From NCBI GenBank assembly GCA_964624765.1, contig CAZUZO010000004.1:1-56616 (forward strand): DNA of 56,616 nt, given 5' to 3'. The first letter of the stretch is position 1, and each line of letters starts with the position of its first letter. Under the pieces are notes generated by a model, which was not told where the DNA came from, did no database searches, and saw only the letters and a list, made by a program, of their open reading frames with translations. Of this stretch, positions 9,189-18,403 are shown piece after piece. Source of the stretch: JAGTVB01 sp964624765 (lineage in GTDB: Bacteria; Pseudomonadota; Gammaproteobacteria; HK1). The position numbers were made by a program, and so were the translations under genes.

Positions 9189-10187
9189 TCAATGATAGCC
9201 GATGTCGGTGCGCACTTTGCCTCGGAACACATAGTAGGTCCAGGCCGTGTACATCAACACGAAGGGGACCACGAACAGCAGGCCGATCAGCAAGAACAAC
9301 TGACTCTCCGGCGCCGAGGCCGCATCGTGAAAGGTGTAGCGGGGGGGTACCACGTAGGGCCACTTGCTGAACAGCAGGCCGGCATAGAACAAGGCGAACA
9401 GGCCGATGGTGGCGATGAATGGCATCGCTTCGTAACAGCACCGCAAGGAGCGCCACAGGCCGGCGGCCACCAGCACGGTCATCAGCGGCAGCAGCCACAG
9501 CCAGGTCAGGTGGTCGAACCAGCGGCTGCGCACATACTCGTCCACCAGCGGGGTCCACAGGCTAACGGTCACGAAAAACACCATCAGGGCTGCCAGCAGG
9601 CGGTAGGCCCAGCGACGCGCCCATTGCTGGGTCTCGCCTTCCGTTTTCAGAAGCAGCCAGGTCACTCCGAGCAGCCCATAGCCCACCACCAACCCTAGGC
9701 CGGTCATCACCGTGAAGGGCGTCAGCCAGTCCAACGGTCCGCCCACGTAACGGAAGTTCTCGGTTTCGAAACCTTGGATGAAGGTCCCGACCACCGCCCC
9801 TTGCGCGAAAGTGGCGACCAGGGAGCCCCCGAAGAAGGCCCAGTTCCAGGGTCCACGCCGCCCCGGCGCCGACTTGAAGCGAAACTCGAACGCCACGCCG
9901 CGGAAGATCAGTCCGGCCAGCATCAGGAATACACCGATGTACAGCGCCGGCAGAAACACCGTGTATACCAGGGGGAAGGCGGCCAGCAGCCCGGCCCCGC
10001 CCAGCACCAGCCAAGTCTCGTTGCCGTCCCAAACGGGCGCCACGGAACTCATCATGAGATCCCGGTCCTGCTCGGAGGGAGCGAACGGGAAAAGGATACC
10101 GACACCGAGATCGAAACCGTCGGTGAGCACGTACATCAAGACGCCGAAGCCGATGATGACTACCCAGAGGTAAGTGAAATCATACAT
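9189..10187 (-). CDS. cydB: Cytochrome bd-type quinol oxidase subunit II
   Basis: Subunit II of the bd-type terminal oxidase, an inner-membrane protein pairing with CydA. The 332-residue sequence begins MYDFTYLWVVIIGFGVLMYVLTDGFDLG, typical of CydB/CioB, with the conserved APVWDGNETWLVLGGAGLLAAFP segment near residue 50 and about eight hydrophobic helices. An AGGGAG ribosome-binding site precedes the ATG, and the gene starts 12 bases after the cydA stop. No CydX-like membrane peptide lies between cydB and cydD; the only short frame there encodes 26 polar residues. Confidence 0.93.
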   Translation of the reverse strand: MYDFTYLWVVIIGFGVLMYVLTDGFDLGVGILFPFAPSEQDRDLMMSSVAPVWDGNETWLVLGGAGLLAAFPLVYTVFLPALYIGVFLMLAGLIFRGVAFEFRFKSAPGRRGPWNWAFFGGSLVATFAQGAVVGTFIQGFETENFRYVGGPLDWLTPFTVMTGLGLVVGYGLLGVTWLLLKTEGETQQWARRWAYRLLAALMVFFVTVSLWTPLVDEYVRSRWFDHLTWLWLLPLMTVLVAAGLWRSLRCCYEAMPFIATIGLFALFYAGLLFSKWPYVVPPRYTFHDAASAPESQLFLLIGLLFVVPFVLMYTAWTYYVFRGKVRTDIGYH

Positions 10188-10199
10188 GCCATGATCTCC

Positions 10200-11606
10200 C
10201 TACGAACGCTCGGTGGAAAAATCCAAAGGAGTGTCGGCCGCCGAGAGGGGTCGTTTGGGTCGTCCCTGCAGCTCCTCTCGAGTGCGTTGCTCGATTTCAC
10301 CCATGCCCTCGAGCACGATTCGGGTCAGGTAATAGATACCCGCGGTGAATACCAGTGCGTAGACGAGTGCATAGCCGATCAGAGTGAACAGCACCATGGC
10401 GCCGCTTAAGCTCGGAGTGAGGCCTGCCTGCACGGTGATCACCTCATATAGAACGTAGGGCTGGCGGCCGACCTCGGTGACGAACCAGCCGGCTAGCACT
10501 GCCACGAAGGGAAGAGGGATCATCCAGGTCAGGATGCGCAGGTACGGACGGCTTTGCGCGACACGCCCGCGGTAGAGCAACCAGGCGCCCCAGAGCGCGA
10601 CGCCGATCATCAGCAGGCCGATGCCGACCATGATCCGGAACGACCAGAACACGATCCCGACGGGGGGGCGCTTCTCCGCCGGCCACTCTTTCAGGCCGAG
10701 CACGCGGCCATCCCATTCGTGGGTCAGGATCAGGCTGGCCAGCTTGGGGATCCCTAGCTCGAAGTGGTTGGTTTCGTTGGCTTGGTCCGGGATTGCGAAC
10801 AGCAGCAGGGGTAGCCCTTCGCGAGTCTCCCAGGCACCCTCCATGGCTGCCACTTTCGCAGGCTGGTGCTCTAGCGTATTGAGGCCGTGGAAGTCGCCCA
10901 GGATCAGCTGGCCGGGGGCAGCCAGCGCTAGCATCACCAGGGTCATCCGCAGAGCCCGCTGGCTGGCGGTGACCGCATGGCCACGCAGCAGGTACCAGGC
11001 CGATACACCTGCCACCACGAAGCCTCCGGTCAACAGCGAGGCCACCGCCATGTGGGCGAAGCGATAGGGGAAGGATGGATTGAAGATCGCTTCTCGCCAG
11101 CTCGTTAACTGCACCATGCCGTCGGTCAGTTCGAAGCCGGCGGGGGTTTGCATCCAGGAATTGGCCGACAGGATCCAGAAGGACGAGATGAAGGTTCCCA
11201 ACGCAACCATCACGGCGGCGAACAAGTGAGTGCCAGGCGGCACCTTGTTGCGGCCAAACAGCAACACGCCGAGGAAGGCTGCCTCCAGGAAAAATGCCGT
11301 GATCACCTCGTAAGCGAGCACCGGACCGAGGAAGTTGGCGCTGCGGTAAGCGAATTCACTCCAATTGGTGCCGAACTGAAACGCCATCACCAAACCGGAG
11401 ACCACCCCCATCCCGAACACCACGGCGAACACCTTGATCCAGAACTGGGATAAGCGTGCCCACTCGGGATCGCCAGTGCGATAGGAAATCGCCTCGAGCA
11501 GGGCAATATAGGTCGCAAGTCCGATGGTGAATACGGGGAAGATGGCATGAAACGAGACCACGAACGCGAACTGAATGCGTGACAGGAGTAAAGGGTCTAG
11601 TTCCAT
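10200..11606 (-). CDS. cydA: Cytochrome bd-type quinol oxidase subunit I (short Q-loop)
   Basis: Catalytic subunit of a bd-family quinol oxidase that reduces O2 to water with quinol electrons. Visible ligands and conserved acids: His20 (SFHAIFP), Glu100 and Glu108 (AYEVITAFFLEAAF), His185 (FAHMAVAS), Met326 (FRIMVGIG). At 468 residues the Q-loop region is short, as in the cyanide-insensitive CioA-type group. The usual GRQPW motif is GRQPY here (Tyr384), while a Glu four residues later (Glu388), known from E. coli CydA, is kept. A GAGGAAG site precedes the ATG. First gene of cydABDC. Confidence 0.92.
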   Translation of the reverse strand: MELDPLLLSRIQFAFVVSFHAIFPVFTIGLATYIALLEAISYRTGDPEWARLSQFWIKVFAVVFGMGVVSGLVMAFQFGTNWSEFAYRSANFLGPVLAYEVITAFFLEAAFLGVLLFGRNKVPPGTHLFAAVMVALGTFISSFWILSANSWMQTPAGFELTDGMVQLTSWREAIFNPSFPYRFAHMAVASLLTGGFVVAGVSAWYLLRGHAVTASQRALRMTLVMLALAAPGQLILGDFHGLNTLEHQPAKVAAMEGAWETREGLPLLLFAIPDQANETNHFELGIPKLASLILTHEWDGRVLGLKEWPAEKRPPVGIVFWSFRIMVGIGLLMIGVALWGAWLLYRGRVAQSRPYLRILTWMIPLPFVAVLAGWFVTEVGRQPYVLYEVITVQAGLTPSLSGAMVLFTLIGYALVYALVFTAGIYYLTRIVLEGMGEIEQRTREELQGRPKRPLSAADTPLDFSTERS

Positions 11607-11733
11607 CGGACTTCCTCACAGAGAGCGTCGGCGCCGAGGCGAGGGCAGGCCCGCCGCTGGGCATGTCGCAAGGCCAGTCGCAGTGGGATCAAGACCGTCA
11701 CGCGCACATCGATCCGATCGAGGTGTTCCCTGA

Positions 11734-11874
11734 GAGGTTGTGAACAAATCTGCTGCGCCACCCGATAGGGGCGTTGGGCGGTGCTCGCTCCTCGCCCATC
11801 GAGCTGATATGGGTCTCGGGTTGGCGCCGTGCGCCTGGCTTTCGGGCCGCTCGCGACGGTTTTTCCACAACCTC
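11734..11874. repeat. Family A element, copy 1
   Basis: A 141-bp non-coding element with ends GAGGTTGTGA and CACAACCTC, flanked on both sides by TGA (11731-11733, 11875-11877). It lies between cydA (start 11606) and the radical SAM gene stop (11939), about 130 bp upstream of the cydA start. The interior carries the family hallmark GCGTTGGGCGGTGCTCGCT. The rest of this 332-bp gap shows nothing else I can support. Confidence 0.85.
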
Positions 11875-11938
11875 TGAGCGCACGTGGCGTCGCCTTCGTT
11901 ACCTGGATCGAGGTCATTAGAGGATTCCTGTCAGATGA

Positions 11939-12811
11939 TCACAACGCTCGCGCCCAGTCGGGTCGCAGCGCGACTTGACCGGCCAACGCATGGTCGATGA
12001 CGGCCAATATGCGCTTTCGGTCGCGCGGTAGCTGGCCATGCAGGGGGAGATAGTTTGAGGCGTGATTGGTGCGAAAGACCGCGTTCGTCGGTTCAGCGGC
12101 CGTTACGATGGTTCTCAGTTCCTCCAGCATCTGGTCGACTGTCGGTAACTGAAACCGGCCGCGGCTCTGGAGCGTGGCGATGGGCGTTCCGGGTAAGACG
12201 GTCAGCGTGAGGAGCGATAGAAACTTGGGATCCATGGCCGTGATCAGCGAAGCGGACCCCTCCGCATGCTCATGGCTGCGCTCGATCCCGCCGACGCCTA
12301 ACAGAAAAATGGCGGATAGCTTGATGCCGGCCTCATGAGCGCGCTGAGCGGCTTGGACATGTTGCTGAAAATTGGCGCCTTTGGCGATGCGCTTAAAGGT
12401 GACGTCGTCGCCGGTCTCGGGTCCTATGTAGAGCAGGGAGAGTCCCTCCTCGCGCAGGCGGTTCAGATCATCGACGCTTTTCTGATTGAGATTCATCGCT
12501 GTCGCGTAGGCGCTCACTCGGCGAAGCCTCGGAAAGGCATCGTGGCAGGCGTCCAGAATAGCCTGCCACTGGGTCACTTCCATGACCAGCGCATCGCCAT
12601 CGGCCACGAATACCTTGTCGACTTTGCTCCCGAAGGCGCGCCCGGCTTGCCGTATGTCGTCTAAGGTGGCTGTCAGATCGCGGACCCGAAATCGCTTGGC
12701 ACGGTACATGTCGCAATAGGTGCAATGATTCCAGGAGCAGCCGATGGTTGCCTGCAGGATATAGGAGTTCGCCTCACTGGGGGGGCGATAAATGGTTCCC
12801 TCGTAGCACAT
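11939..12811 (-). CDS. Radical SAM protein (COG1032-like)
   Basis: A 290-residue radical SAM enzyme. The iron-sulfur motif near residue 25 is CSWNHCTYC, a CX4CX2C spacing that I recall from COG1032 proteins whose N termini read CSHNKCTFC. It is followed by VADGDALVM (SAM-binding region) and YIGPETGDD. I start at ATG 12811 (MCYEGTIYRPPSEA), which matches the usual family start; ATGs further upstream would add residues with no family counterpart. No substrate can be assigned from the sequence. It stands alone, upstream of cydABDC on the same strand but separated by a repeat element. Confidence 0.8.
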   Translation of the reverse strand: MCYEGTIYRPPSEANSYILQATIGCSWNHCTYCDMYRAKRFRVRDLTATLDDIRQAGRAFGSKVDKVFVADGDALVMEVTQWQAILDACHDAFPRLRRVSAYATAMNLNQKSVDDLNRLREEGLSLLYIGPETGDDVTFKRIAKGANFQQHVQAAQRAHEAGIKLSAIFLLGVGGIERSHEHAEGSASLITAMDPKFLSLLTLTVLPGTPIATLQSRGRFQLPTVDQMLEELRTIVTAAEPTNAVFRTNHASNYLPLHGQLPRDRKRILAVIDHALAGQVALRPDWARAL

Positions 12812-12921
12812 GATGAGTGTCCCCAAACGATCCCGCTCCATGCTGGATGACGCACCGCGGGCTGTCAAGGCGGTGAGCCTCACCACCTATCGGTTTGAGC
12901 CGAGAATCCCAAGGGGCCGTC

Positions 12922-12944
12922 ATACCGGCATGGATTGCCGGTAT
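12922..12944. repeat. REP-like hairpin
   Basis: A perfect 9-bp inverted repeat (ATACCGGCA / TGCCGGTAT) with a 5-base loop, followed by CCAG. It sits about 46 bp before a second hairpin of similar layout (family D, copy 1), in the upstream region of the radical SAM gene. Confidence 0.6.
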
Positions 12945-12970
12945 CCAGACCACAGGGAAGTGGCCCAGAC

Positions 12971-13070
12971 AGCCATCCTTGGCGACTGGATTCCGGCTTC
13001 CGAGCCGGAATGACGGGCGTATTCACTTGGACTCGACGGGTTAGCCAGCAAAACGTGTTCGCCCTGTGTC
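12971..13070. repeat. Family D repeat, copy 1
   Basis: About 65 bases starting AGCCATCCTTGGC are nearly identical to 18404-18467, and weaker similarity continues for another 35. The core is a hairpin ATTCCGGCT / AGCCGGAAT (12990-13011) followed by GACGGGCGTATTCAC. Such extragenic palindromes resemble REP sequences. It lies in the 608-bp gap between the radical SAM gene and serA. Confidence 0.8.
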
Positions 13071-13419
13071 GAGCGTATGGACTTGTTCGATGAGGCGGGT
13101 TCTGGGTATCGTATCGGGCCCGGAGTCTGGAACCGGTGCGAGCAACAAAACCTCCATGACCGGGGCGAGCAGCCGTTTCAATGCTCAAGCCATTAGTGAG
13201 TTGTGTAGCAGGTTTTGTCGCAACCTCTGAGTTCAAGATGAGGCGAGTCGCCGACAGGAACAGGGAGCTTCGCGTCTGCGCCCGCCATGGGGCCTAGGTC
13301 AGCGCAGTCGTTTGACACGCAGCTTCTAGGCGCTTGGCATCATTAGAGCGTCCTATTTCCGCTTCTTATCTAGCTTCGGATTCAATCAATTTTTTTACGG
13401 CTTAGGGGGGACTTAAACG
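13071..13419. other. Upstream region of serA with a family A remnant
   Basis: No gene is supported here. At 13203-13227 the sequence TAGCAGGTTTTGTCGCAACCTC followed by TGA matches the right end of family A elements (compare 26890-26915), so an eroded A copy ends here. The last 60 bases before serA are AT-richer and end with a run of Gs that serves as its ribosome-binding site. A TTGACA at 13312-13317 could be a -35 box but no good -10 follows at standard spacing. Confidence 0.5.
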
Positions 13420-15048
13420 ATGCTCCGTGTGATCGTCTTGGACGACATTGCCTTGGAAGGTCTAGCTTTGCTAGATGCCGCCGAAGGTATCGCTTACGAC
13501 GTACGTACCGGCCTAGCGGGGGACGCCCTGCGGCAAGCGCTGCTCGAGTATGACGGTGCAGTGTGTCGCAGCGGAGTCAAGATCGAGGCGCCGGCCTTGG
13601 AGGGGAATCGGCGGCTACGGGCGATTGTCCGTGCCGGGGTAGGCACCGACAACATCGACAAGGCGCCTGCGACGCGTCAGGGTATCGTCGTGATGAATAC
13701 GCCCACTGGCAACACCATCAGTACCGCCGAGCATACCTTCGCCTTGATGTTGGGACTGTCCCGCAATGTGGCCCCTGCCAATCAGAGCCTGATGGAGGGG
13801 CGCTGGGACCGAAAGGCGTACATGGGTGTGCAGTTAGCGGACAAGACGCTGGGGATCGTCGGTCTGGGACGTATCGGGCAGGAAGTGGCGAAGCGAGCAG
13901 TTGCGTTTCAGATGCGGGTGATGGGCTATGATCCGTTTCTTTCCCCTGAACAGGCGAAGCGTTTGGGGATCGAGCCTGTGGAGAGCGTGCGTGAGATGCT
14001 GCCCAAGGTCGATTATCTGACGGTCCATACGCCATTGACGCCGGAGACGAGAAACTTGATCGGTCGTGACGAGATCGAGTTATTGAAACCGGGCGCGCGG
14101 CTCATTAACTGTGCCCGGGGAGGAATTTATGATGAGACGGCGCTCTTGCGAGGGTTGGAGAATGGGAGGCTGGGCGGCGTCGCGCTCGATGTTTATGCCA
14201 GCGAGCCCTGTCGCAGCAGTCCGCTTTTCGGGTTGCCCAACACGCTGTGTACACCCCATCTCGGTGCCAGCACAGAAGAGGCCCAAACCCAGGTCGCCAT
14301 CGAGGCCGTGCAGCTACTCCTCAACTTCCTGGCCACGGGTGAGATCCGATACGCGGTCAACATGGTCCCCATCGATCCGAAGACCCTGGAGTCCTTGCGT
14401 GGCTATCTCGATGTTGCTTACCGGTTGGGACGGTTGCTGACTGAGTGGCATGAAGGCGTTACGGAGTCCTGCCAGTTGCGCTACGCTGGGCAAGTGAGTC
14501 AGCGAGACACGCAACTGTTGACGGCAGCGTTTTGTGCGGGTTTGCTCGAGCGGGCACTGGAGGCGCCGGTGAATACTGTCAATGCGCAGATGCTGCTGCA
14601 GGAACGGGGTATCAGGCTTTCTGAGGAACGCAGCCATGGCATAGGGGCCTTCAGCTCATCCATCACCGCTGAAATAACCGGCGACGGCTGCATTTCGCGC
14701 GCTGGTGGGACGCTTTTTGGCCATAATATGCCGCGGCTCATCCGTATGGACAATTACCGCTTGGAAGCCTATCTGGACGGCAACGTGTTGCTATTCGCAC
14801 ACCAGGACGTACCGGGCATCATCGGTGCGGTGGGTACCATTCTGGGTAACCATAAGGTCAATATTGCCCAGATGGCGGTCGGGCGGGAGAGTGCGGCGCC
14901 CGGTGGCACGGCTATCGGAGTCTTGAACCTCGACAGCTCGCCCCCTCAGGGAGCACTCGACGAGGTACTCCGTGTCGAGGGCGTTCAGCGCGTGAAGCAC
15001 ATTGTGATGCCTGCGCGCGGCGAGCTGCCGCCGTGGTTGCAGGGGTGA
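13420..15048 (+). CDS. serA: D-3-phosphoglycerate dehydrogenase
   Basis: Oxidises 3-phosphoglycerate to 3-phosphohydroxypyruvate, the first step of serine synthesis. The 542-residue protein is the long form: substrate domain with RAGVGTDNID near residue 71, NAD-binding GLGRIG at 148-153, catalytic Arg in CARGG, Glu in VYASEP and His in TPHLGAS. An intervening domain follows, then a C-terminal ACT domain beginning at FAHQDVPGIIGAVG. The long form is usually feedback-regulated by serine, which I infer only from the domains. The start has a strong G-rich site. It is monocistronic with roughly 270 bases before the next gene. Confidence 0.95.
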   Translation: MLRVIVLDDIALEGLALLDAAEGIAYDVRTGLAGDALRQALLEYDGAVCRSGVKIEAPALEGNRRLRAIVRAGVGTDNIDKAPATRQGIVVMNTPTGNTISTAEHTFALMLGLSRNVAPANQSLMEGRWDRKAYMGVQLADKTLGIVGLGRIGQEVAKRAVAFQMRVMGYDPFLSPEQAKRLGIEPVESVREMLPKVDYLTVHTPLTPETRNLIGRDEIELLKPGARLINCARGGIYDETALLRGLENGRLGGVALDVYASEPCRSSPLFGLPNTLCTPHLGASTEEAQTQVAIEAVQLLLNFLATGEIRYAVNMVPIDPKTLESLRGYLDVAYRLGRLLTEWHEGVTESCQLRYAGQVSQRDTQLLTAAFCAGLLERALEAPVNTVNAQMLLQERGIRLSEERSHGIGAFSSSITAEITGDGCISRAGGTLFGHNMPRLIRMDNYRLEAYLDGNVLLFAHQDVPGIIGAVGTILGNHKVNIAQMAVGRESAAPGGTAIGVLNLDSSPPQGALDEVLRVEGVQRVKHIVMPARGELPPWLQG

Positions 15049-15315
15049 AGAACGTTGTCTTCCGTGGCCGGCTGTCGTGGGCCCGCTCGACTCGCCCTTG
15101 CGAGCCTGTCAAGAAGCCTCGCGTGCTGTTCTCTAGCGTGCGCATGATGACCGAGCCAGCTGGCAGTCAATGGCAGTGACTTAGGAATGGTGATATAAAG
15201 GCTCGGCTTTTAGCCAGGGAAGTGTATGGAATTGGCCGGACTCCGGCTGATCACTATCGGTGGCTTGGCGCGGGTGGCTGATCGATAGCGGGATCTCGAT
15301 AAACCTGCTTTATTT

Positions 15316-15600
15316 ATGAGCGATGATATGAATATTTATGTTGGGAATTTGCCTTACAACTTAACCGACGACGATCTGAGGGGTGCATTTTCGCAGTTTG
15401 GAGAAGTGTCGAGCGTCAGCATCATCACCGACAAATTTTCAGGGCAGTCGAAGGGTTTCGGTTTTGTAGAGATGCCGAATAATTCGGAGGCCGATGAAGC
15501 CATCAAGGCTCTAAATGGTAGTGCCCTCAAAGGACGGAACATCAAGGTTAATCAGGCAAAGCCACGTGCCGACCGTCCACCGCGCCGCCCGAGATATTAA
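15316..15600 (+). CDS. Small RRM RNA-binding protein
   Basis: A 94-residue single-RRM protein with RNP2 IYVGNLPY (about residue 7) and RNP1 KGFGFVEM (about residue 50), and a basic Arg/Pro-rich tail. This is the small bacterial glycine-poor RRM type; related proteins are often cold-induced, but nothing here shows regulation. Codon use is AT-richer than the neighbours. ATG 15328 is an alternative start four residues in; neither has a strong ribosome-binding site. The 267-bp region upstream shows no other gene. Confidence 0.88.
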   Translation: MSDDMNIYVGNLPYNLTDDDLRGAFSQFGEVSSVSIITDKFSGQSKGFGFVEMPNNSEADEAIKALNGSALKGRNIKVNQAKPRADRPPRRPRY

Positions 15601-15645
15601 CACCTCACTGCAGGGCGAAAGGCCTTGGGCCGCGCAGGAGCTTGA

Positions 15646-15862
15646 GAAGCTGTTTTAAAAATGTCGCGAGCGCCGGCTGAGCAAGGCGCACGGCGGCGAC
15701 AAAATCGTTTGGAACGATTTTGAATAGCTGGAAGCGGGCCCCGAAGGGGCGAGCCCCAAGGATGGGGCGAGTCACAACCGCAGTGTACAAACGAGTACAT
15801 GAGGATTCTGAGCCGCCGAGCAACGCAGCTCAGGCAAGCGCAGTAGTTTTTAAAGCAGCTTC
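15646..15862 (+). repeat. Family C element, copy 1
   Basis: A 217-bp non-coding element with inverted ends GAAGCTGTTTTAAAAA and TTTTTAAAGCAGCTTC, flanked by TGA on both sides (15643-15645 and 15863-15865). Its interior has further palindromic blocks, including AAAATCGTTTGGAACGATTTT and GGGCCCCGAAGGGGC. It lies 45 bp after the RRM gene and is followed by an A element. The other copy, at 22276, is exactly the same length in the opposite orientation. Confidence 0.9.
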
Positions 15863-15910
15863 TGAGGGATGGGCGTGAGTTAAAAGGAAACGGCTTCGCT
15901 CGTGCGGTGA

Positions 15911-16050
15911 GAGGCTGCCAAGACACCGCAGCGAGCGGCCCGATAGCGGCGTTGGGCGGTGCGCTTCTCGCCTATCGAGCTGATAGGTCTCTCGGCTTCG
16001 CTCCGTTGGCCTGGCTTGCGGGCACCTCGCGACGGTTTTTTCACAATCTC
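15911..16050. repeat. Family A element, copy 2, supplying the tldD stop codon
   Basis: A 140-bp copy with ends GAGGCTGCC and CACAATCTC, flanked by TGA (15908-15910) and TCA (16051-16053). The right end lies inside tldD: the last residues and the TGA stop (16041-16043) come from the element. The left end is diverged but the internal hallmark GCGTTGGGCGGTGC is intact. Confidence 0.85.
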
Positions 16051-17486
16051 TCAGTGCCGCCCACGGTTAGACCTTCGATCCGCAGTGTAGGCTGCCCGAC
16101 CCCTACCGGCACGCTTTGTCCTTCCTTGCCACAGGTGCCAACCCCCTCATCCAGTTGCAGATCGTGGCCGACCATGCTGACCCGGGTGAGCACGTCCGGC
16201 CCATTGCCGATCAACATCGCGCCCTTGACGGGCCGAGTCACCTTGCCGTCCTCGATAAGGTAAGCCTCGCTGGCGGAGAACACGAATTTGCCCGAGGTGA
16301 TGTCTACTTGTCCGCCGCCGAAGTTCACTGCATACAGTCCCTTGGAGACCGAGGCGATGATCTCCTCGGGGCTGTAGGGTCCGGGCAGCATGTAGGTGTT
16401 GGTCATGCGGGGCAAGGGTACATGGGCGTAGGATTCCCGACGGCCGTTCCCGGTCGGCGGCATCTTCATCAGCCGTGCATTGAGCTTGTCCTGTAGGTAG
16501 CCTTTGAGGATCCCACGCTCGATGAGGGGCGTGCATTGACTGGGCGTTCCCTCGTCATCGATATTCAGGGAGCCGCGGCGGTTTGCCAGCGTGCCGTCGT
16601 CGACCACCGTGCAGTGTTCGGTGGCGACCCGATCACCTAGCCGGCCGGTAAACGCCGAGGTGCCCTTGCGGTTAAAATCACCTTCAAGTCCATGCCCAAT
16701 GGCCTCGTGCAGCAGGACACCGGGCCAGCCGGGGCCGAGCACTACGGTGAAGGTGCCGGCGGGTGCCGGCGATGCCTCGAGGTTGACTAGCGCCTGTCGG
16801 GTCGCTTGGCGTGCGTACTGCAGCCCCCGTTCGGCGGTGAGGAAATGAGCCCCGTCGTGTCGCCCTCCACCTCCAGCACTGCCTTGCTCTCGACGTCCCC
16901 GCTGTTCGGCGATCACCTGTACGTTGAGCCTCACCAGAGGACGCAGGTCGCCGGCGTAGGTTCCGTCGCTGGCAGCGATGAGCACTGCCTTGTGGTTGGC
17001 CACCAGAGTGACGATCACTTGCGTGATCCGCGGGTCTTGCCGCCGCGCCTCGGCATCGATGGACTCCAGCAACGCGATCCGCCGCGCTTCGCTGAGCGTT
17101 TCGAGCGGGTCGGTGCTCGGGTAGAGGGTGCGTTCACCGGGGAGCGGCTGGATCTCGACTCGGCCCTCGCCACTGCTTCGGGCGATAGCTCGGGCTGCCG
17201 CTGCGGCCTGTCGGATGGCCGACGCTGTCAGCTCGTCGGTGTAAGAAAATCCCGTCTTCTCACCGCTGATGGCCCGCACGCCGACTCCTTGGGTGATGCT
17301 ATGGGAGCCGGATTTCACCCGGCCGTCTTCCAGTATCCAGGATTCGGAGCGGCTCCACTGAAAGTACACATCGGCGGCATCCACGCTGTGACAGAGAAGG
17401 CTGCTCAAGGCTGCCTCAACCTCGTGGTCTGTTAGGCCGGCCGGTTCAAGGATGTGGTTTCTTACCAGCGCTAGGGATCGGCTCAT
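16041..17486 (-). CDS. tldD: TldD: metalloprotease subunit TldD
   Basis: One half of the TldD/TldE protease that trims unfolded or leader peptides. The 481-residue protein carries the zinc-type motif HEAIGHGLEGD and the typical tail GKEGQSVPVGVGQPTLRIEGLTVGGT. After GGT the sequence enters an inserted A element that contributes the final Glu-Arg-Leu and the stop. I choose ATG 17486, preceded by GGGGAAG, which overlaps the end of the nitrilase gene by 41 nt and matches the usual N terminus better than the longer frame. TldE is not in this window. Confidence 0.92.
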   Translation of the reverse strand: MSRSLALVRNHILEPAGLTDHEVEAALSSLLCHSVDAADVYFQWSRSESWILEDGRVKSGSHSITQGVGVRAISGEKTGFSYTDELTASAIRQAAAAARAIARSSGEGRVEIQPLPGERTLYPSTDPLETLSEARRIALLESIDAEARRQDPRITQVIVTLVANHKAVLIAASDGTYAGDLRPLVRLNVQVIAEQRGRREQGSAGGGGRHDGAHFLTAERGLQYARQATRQALVNLEASPAPAGTFTVVLGPGWPGVLLHEAIGHGLEGDFNRKGTSAFTGRLGDRVATEHCTVVDDGTLANRRGSLNIDDEGTPSQCTPLIERGILKGYLQDKLNARLMKMPPTGNGRRESYAHVPLPRMTNTYMLPGPYSPEEIIASVSKGLYAVNFGGGQVDITSGKFVFSASEAYLIEDGKVTRPVKGAMLIGNGPDVLTRVSMVGHDLQLDEGVGTCGKEGQSVPVGVGQPTLRIEGLTVGGTERL

Positions 17487-18354
17487 GTGTGTTCTTCCCC
17501 ACGATGCGGATGTGCTGCAGGCTCGGAAAGCGTTCGCGTATGAGCTCGGCTTGACACCGGTCAAACTCGCCGTCAACGATCCCGGGTCCCTGACCTAGGC
17601 GCGCCAACACTTCACCCCAGGGATCCACTAGCAGGCTGTGGCCATAGGTTTCCCGCCCACACGCATGTTCTCCGCCTTGAGCGGCGGCCACCACGTAGCA
17701 CAGGTTTTCGATGGCACGGGCTCTGAGGAGCACCTCCCAGTGGGCAGCACCGGTCACCGCCGTGAAGGCTGCCGGCACCGCGAGTAGCTCCATTCCTTGG
17801 ACCACCATGGCGCGAAATAGCTCCGGAAAACGCAAGTCGTAGCAGACGGCTAGCCCCAGTTTGCCAAACGGCGTCTCGGCAACCACCACCTGACGCCCGG
17901 GCTCGACACTCAGAGACTCGCGATAGGAACGGGGTGGGTCGCCCACGGAGACGTCAAACAGATGGATCTTATCGTAGCGAGCGACCACCTGGCCCTGATC
18001 GTCGTACAGTAGACAAGCGGCATAGACCTTGCCTTTATCATCAGCTTGCAATGGAATGGTGCCGCCCACGATCCAAATCCCATGATGCTTGGCTGCCTGC
18101 GCCAAAAACTGCTGGATAGGCCCGGCTTGGTAGCGCTCCGAGACAACGGGTGCCGGCTCGGCTTCGTTACCCAGGTAGGCAAAATTCTCTGGCAGCACCA
18201 CCAGACGCGCTCCTGCGCCGGCGGCGGCTTCGATAAGCTGCGCCGCGGCGGCGAGATTGGTGCCGACGTTCAGGCTGGACACCATTTGCACGGCGGCCAC
18301 GTGATAAGTCGCGGTGGGTTGGGCAGCGTGGGATCGCTGCGGTTCTCGGTTCAC
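17446..18354 (-). CDS. Carbon-nitrogen hydrolase (Nit1/deaminated-glutathione amidase-like)
   Basis: A 302-residue nitrilase-superfamily amidase with the catalytic triad visible: Glu in LPENF (near residue 56), Lys in DKIHLFD (near 130) and Cys in VCYDLRFPE (near 170). The DKIHLFDV and CYDLRFPELFR context fits the Nit1/YbeM group, which repairs deaminated glutathione; this substrate is inferred. The start is GTG at 18354 with only a weak ribosome-binding site. It overlaps tldD downstream on the same strand, a pair also seen in other gammaproteobacteria. Confidence 0.85.
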   Translation of the reverse strand: MNREPQRSHAAQPTATYHVAAVQMVSSLNVGTNLAAAAQLIEAAAGAGARLVVLPENFAYLGNEAEPAPVVSERYQAGPIQQFLAQAAKHHGIWIVGGTIPLQADDKGKVYAACLLYDDQGQVVARYDKIHLFDVSVGDPPRSYRESLSVEPGRQVVVAETPFGKLGLAVCYDLRFPELFRAMVVQGMELLAVPAAFTAVTGAAHWEVLLRARAIENLCYVVAAAQGGEHACGRETYGHSLLVDPWGEVLARLGQGPGIVDGEFDRCQAELIRERFPSLQHIRIVGKNTHEPIPSAGKKPHP

Positions 18355-18403
18355 TTTCTTACCATGAGGTGATGCGATGATTAGGTGTTAATTGCTCGAC
18401 CCT

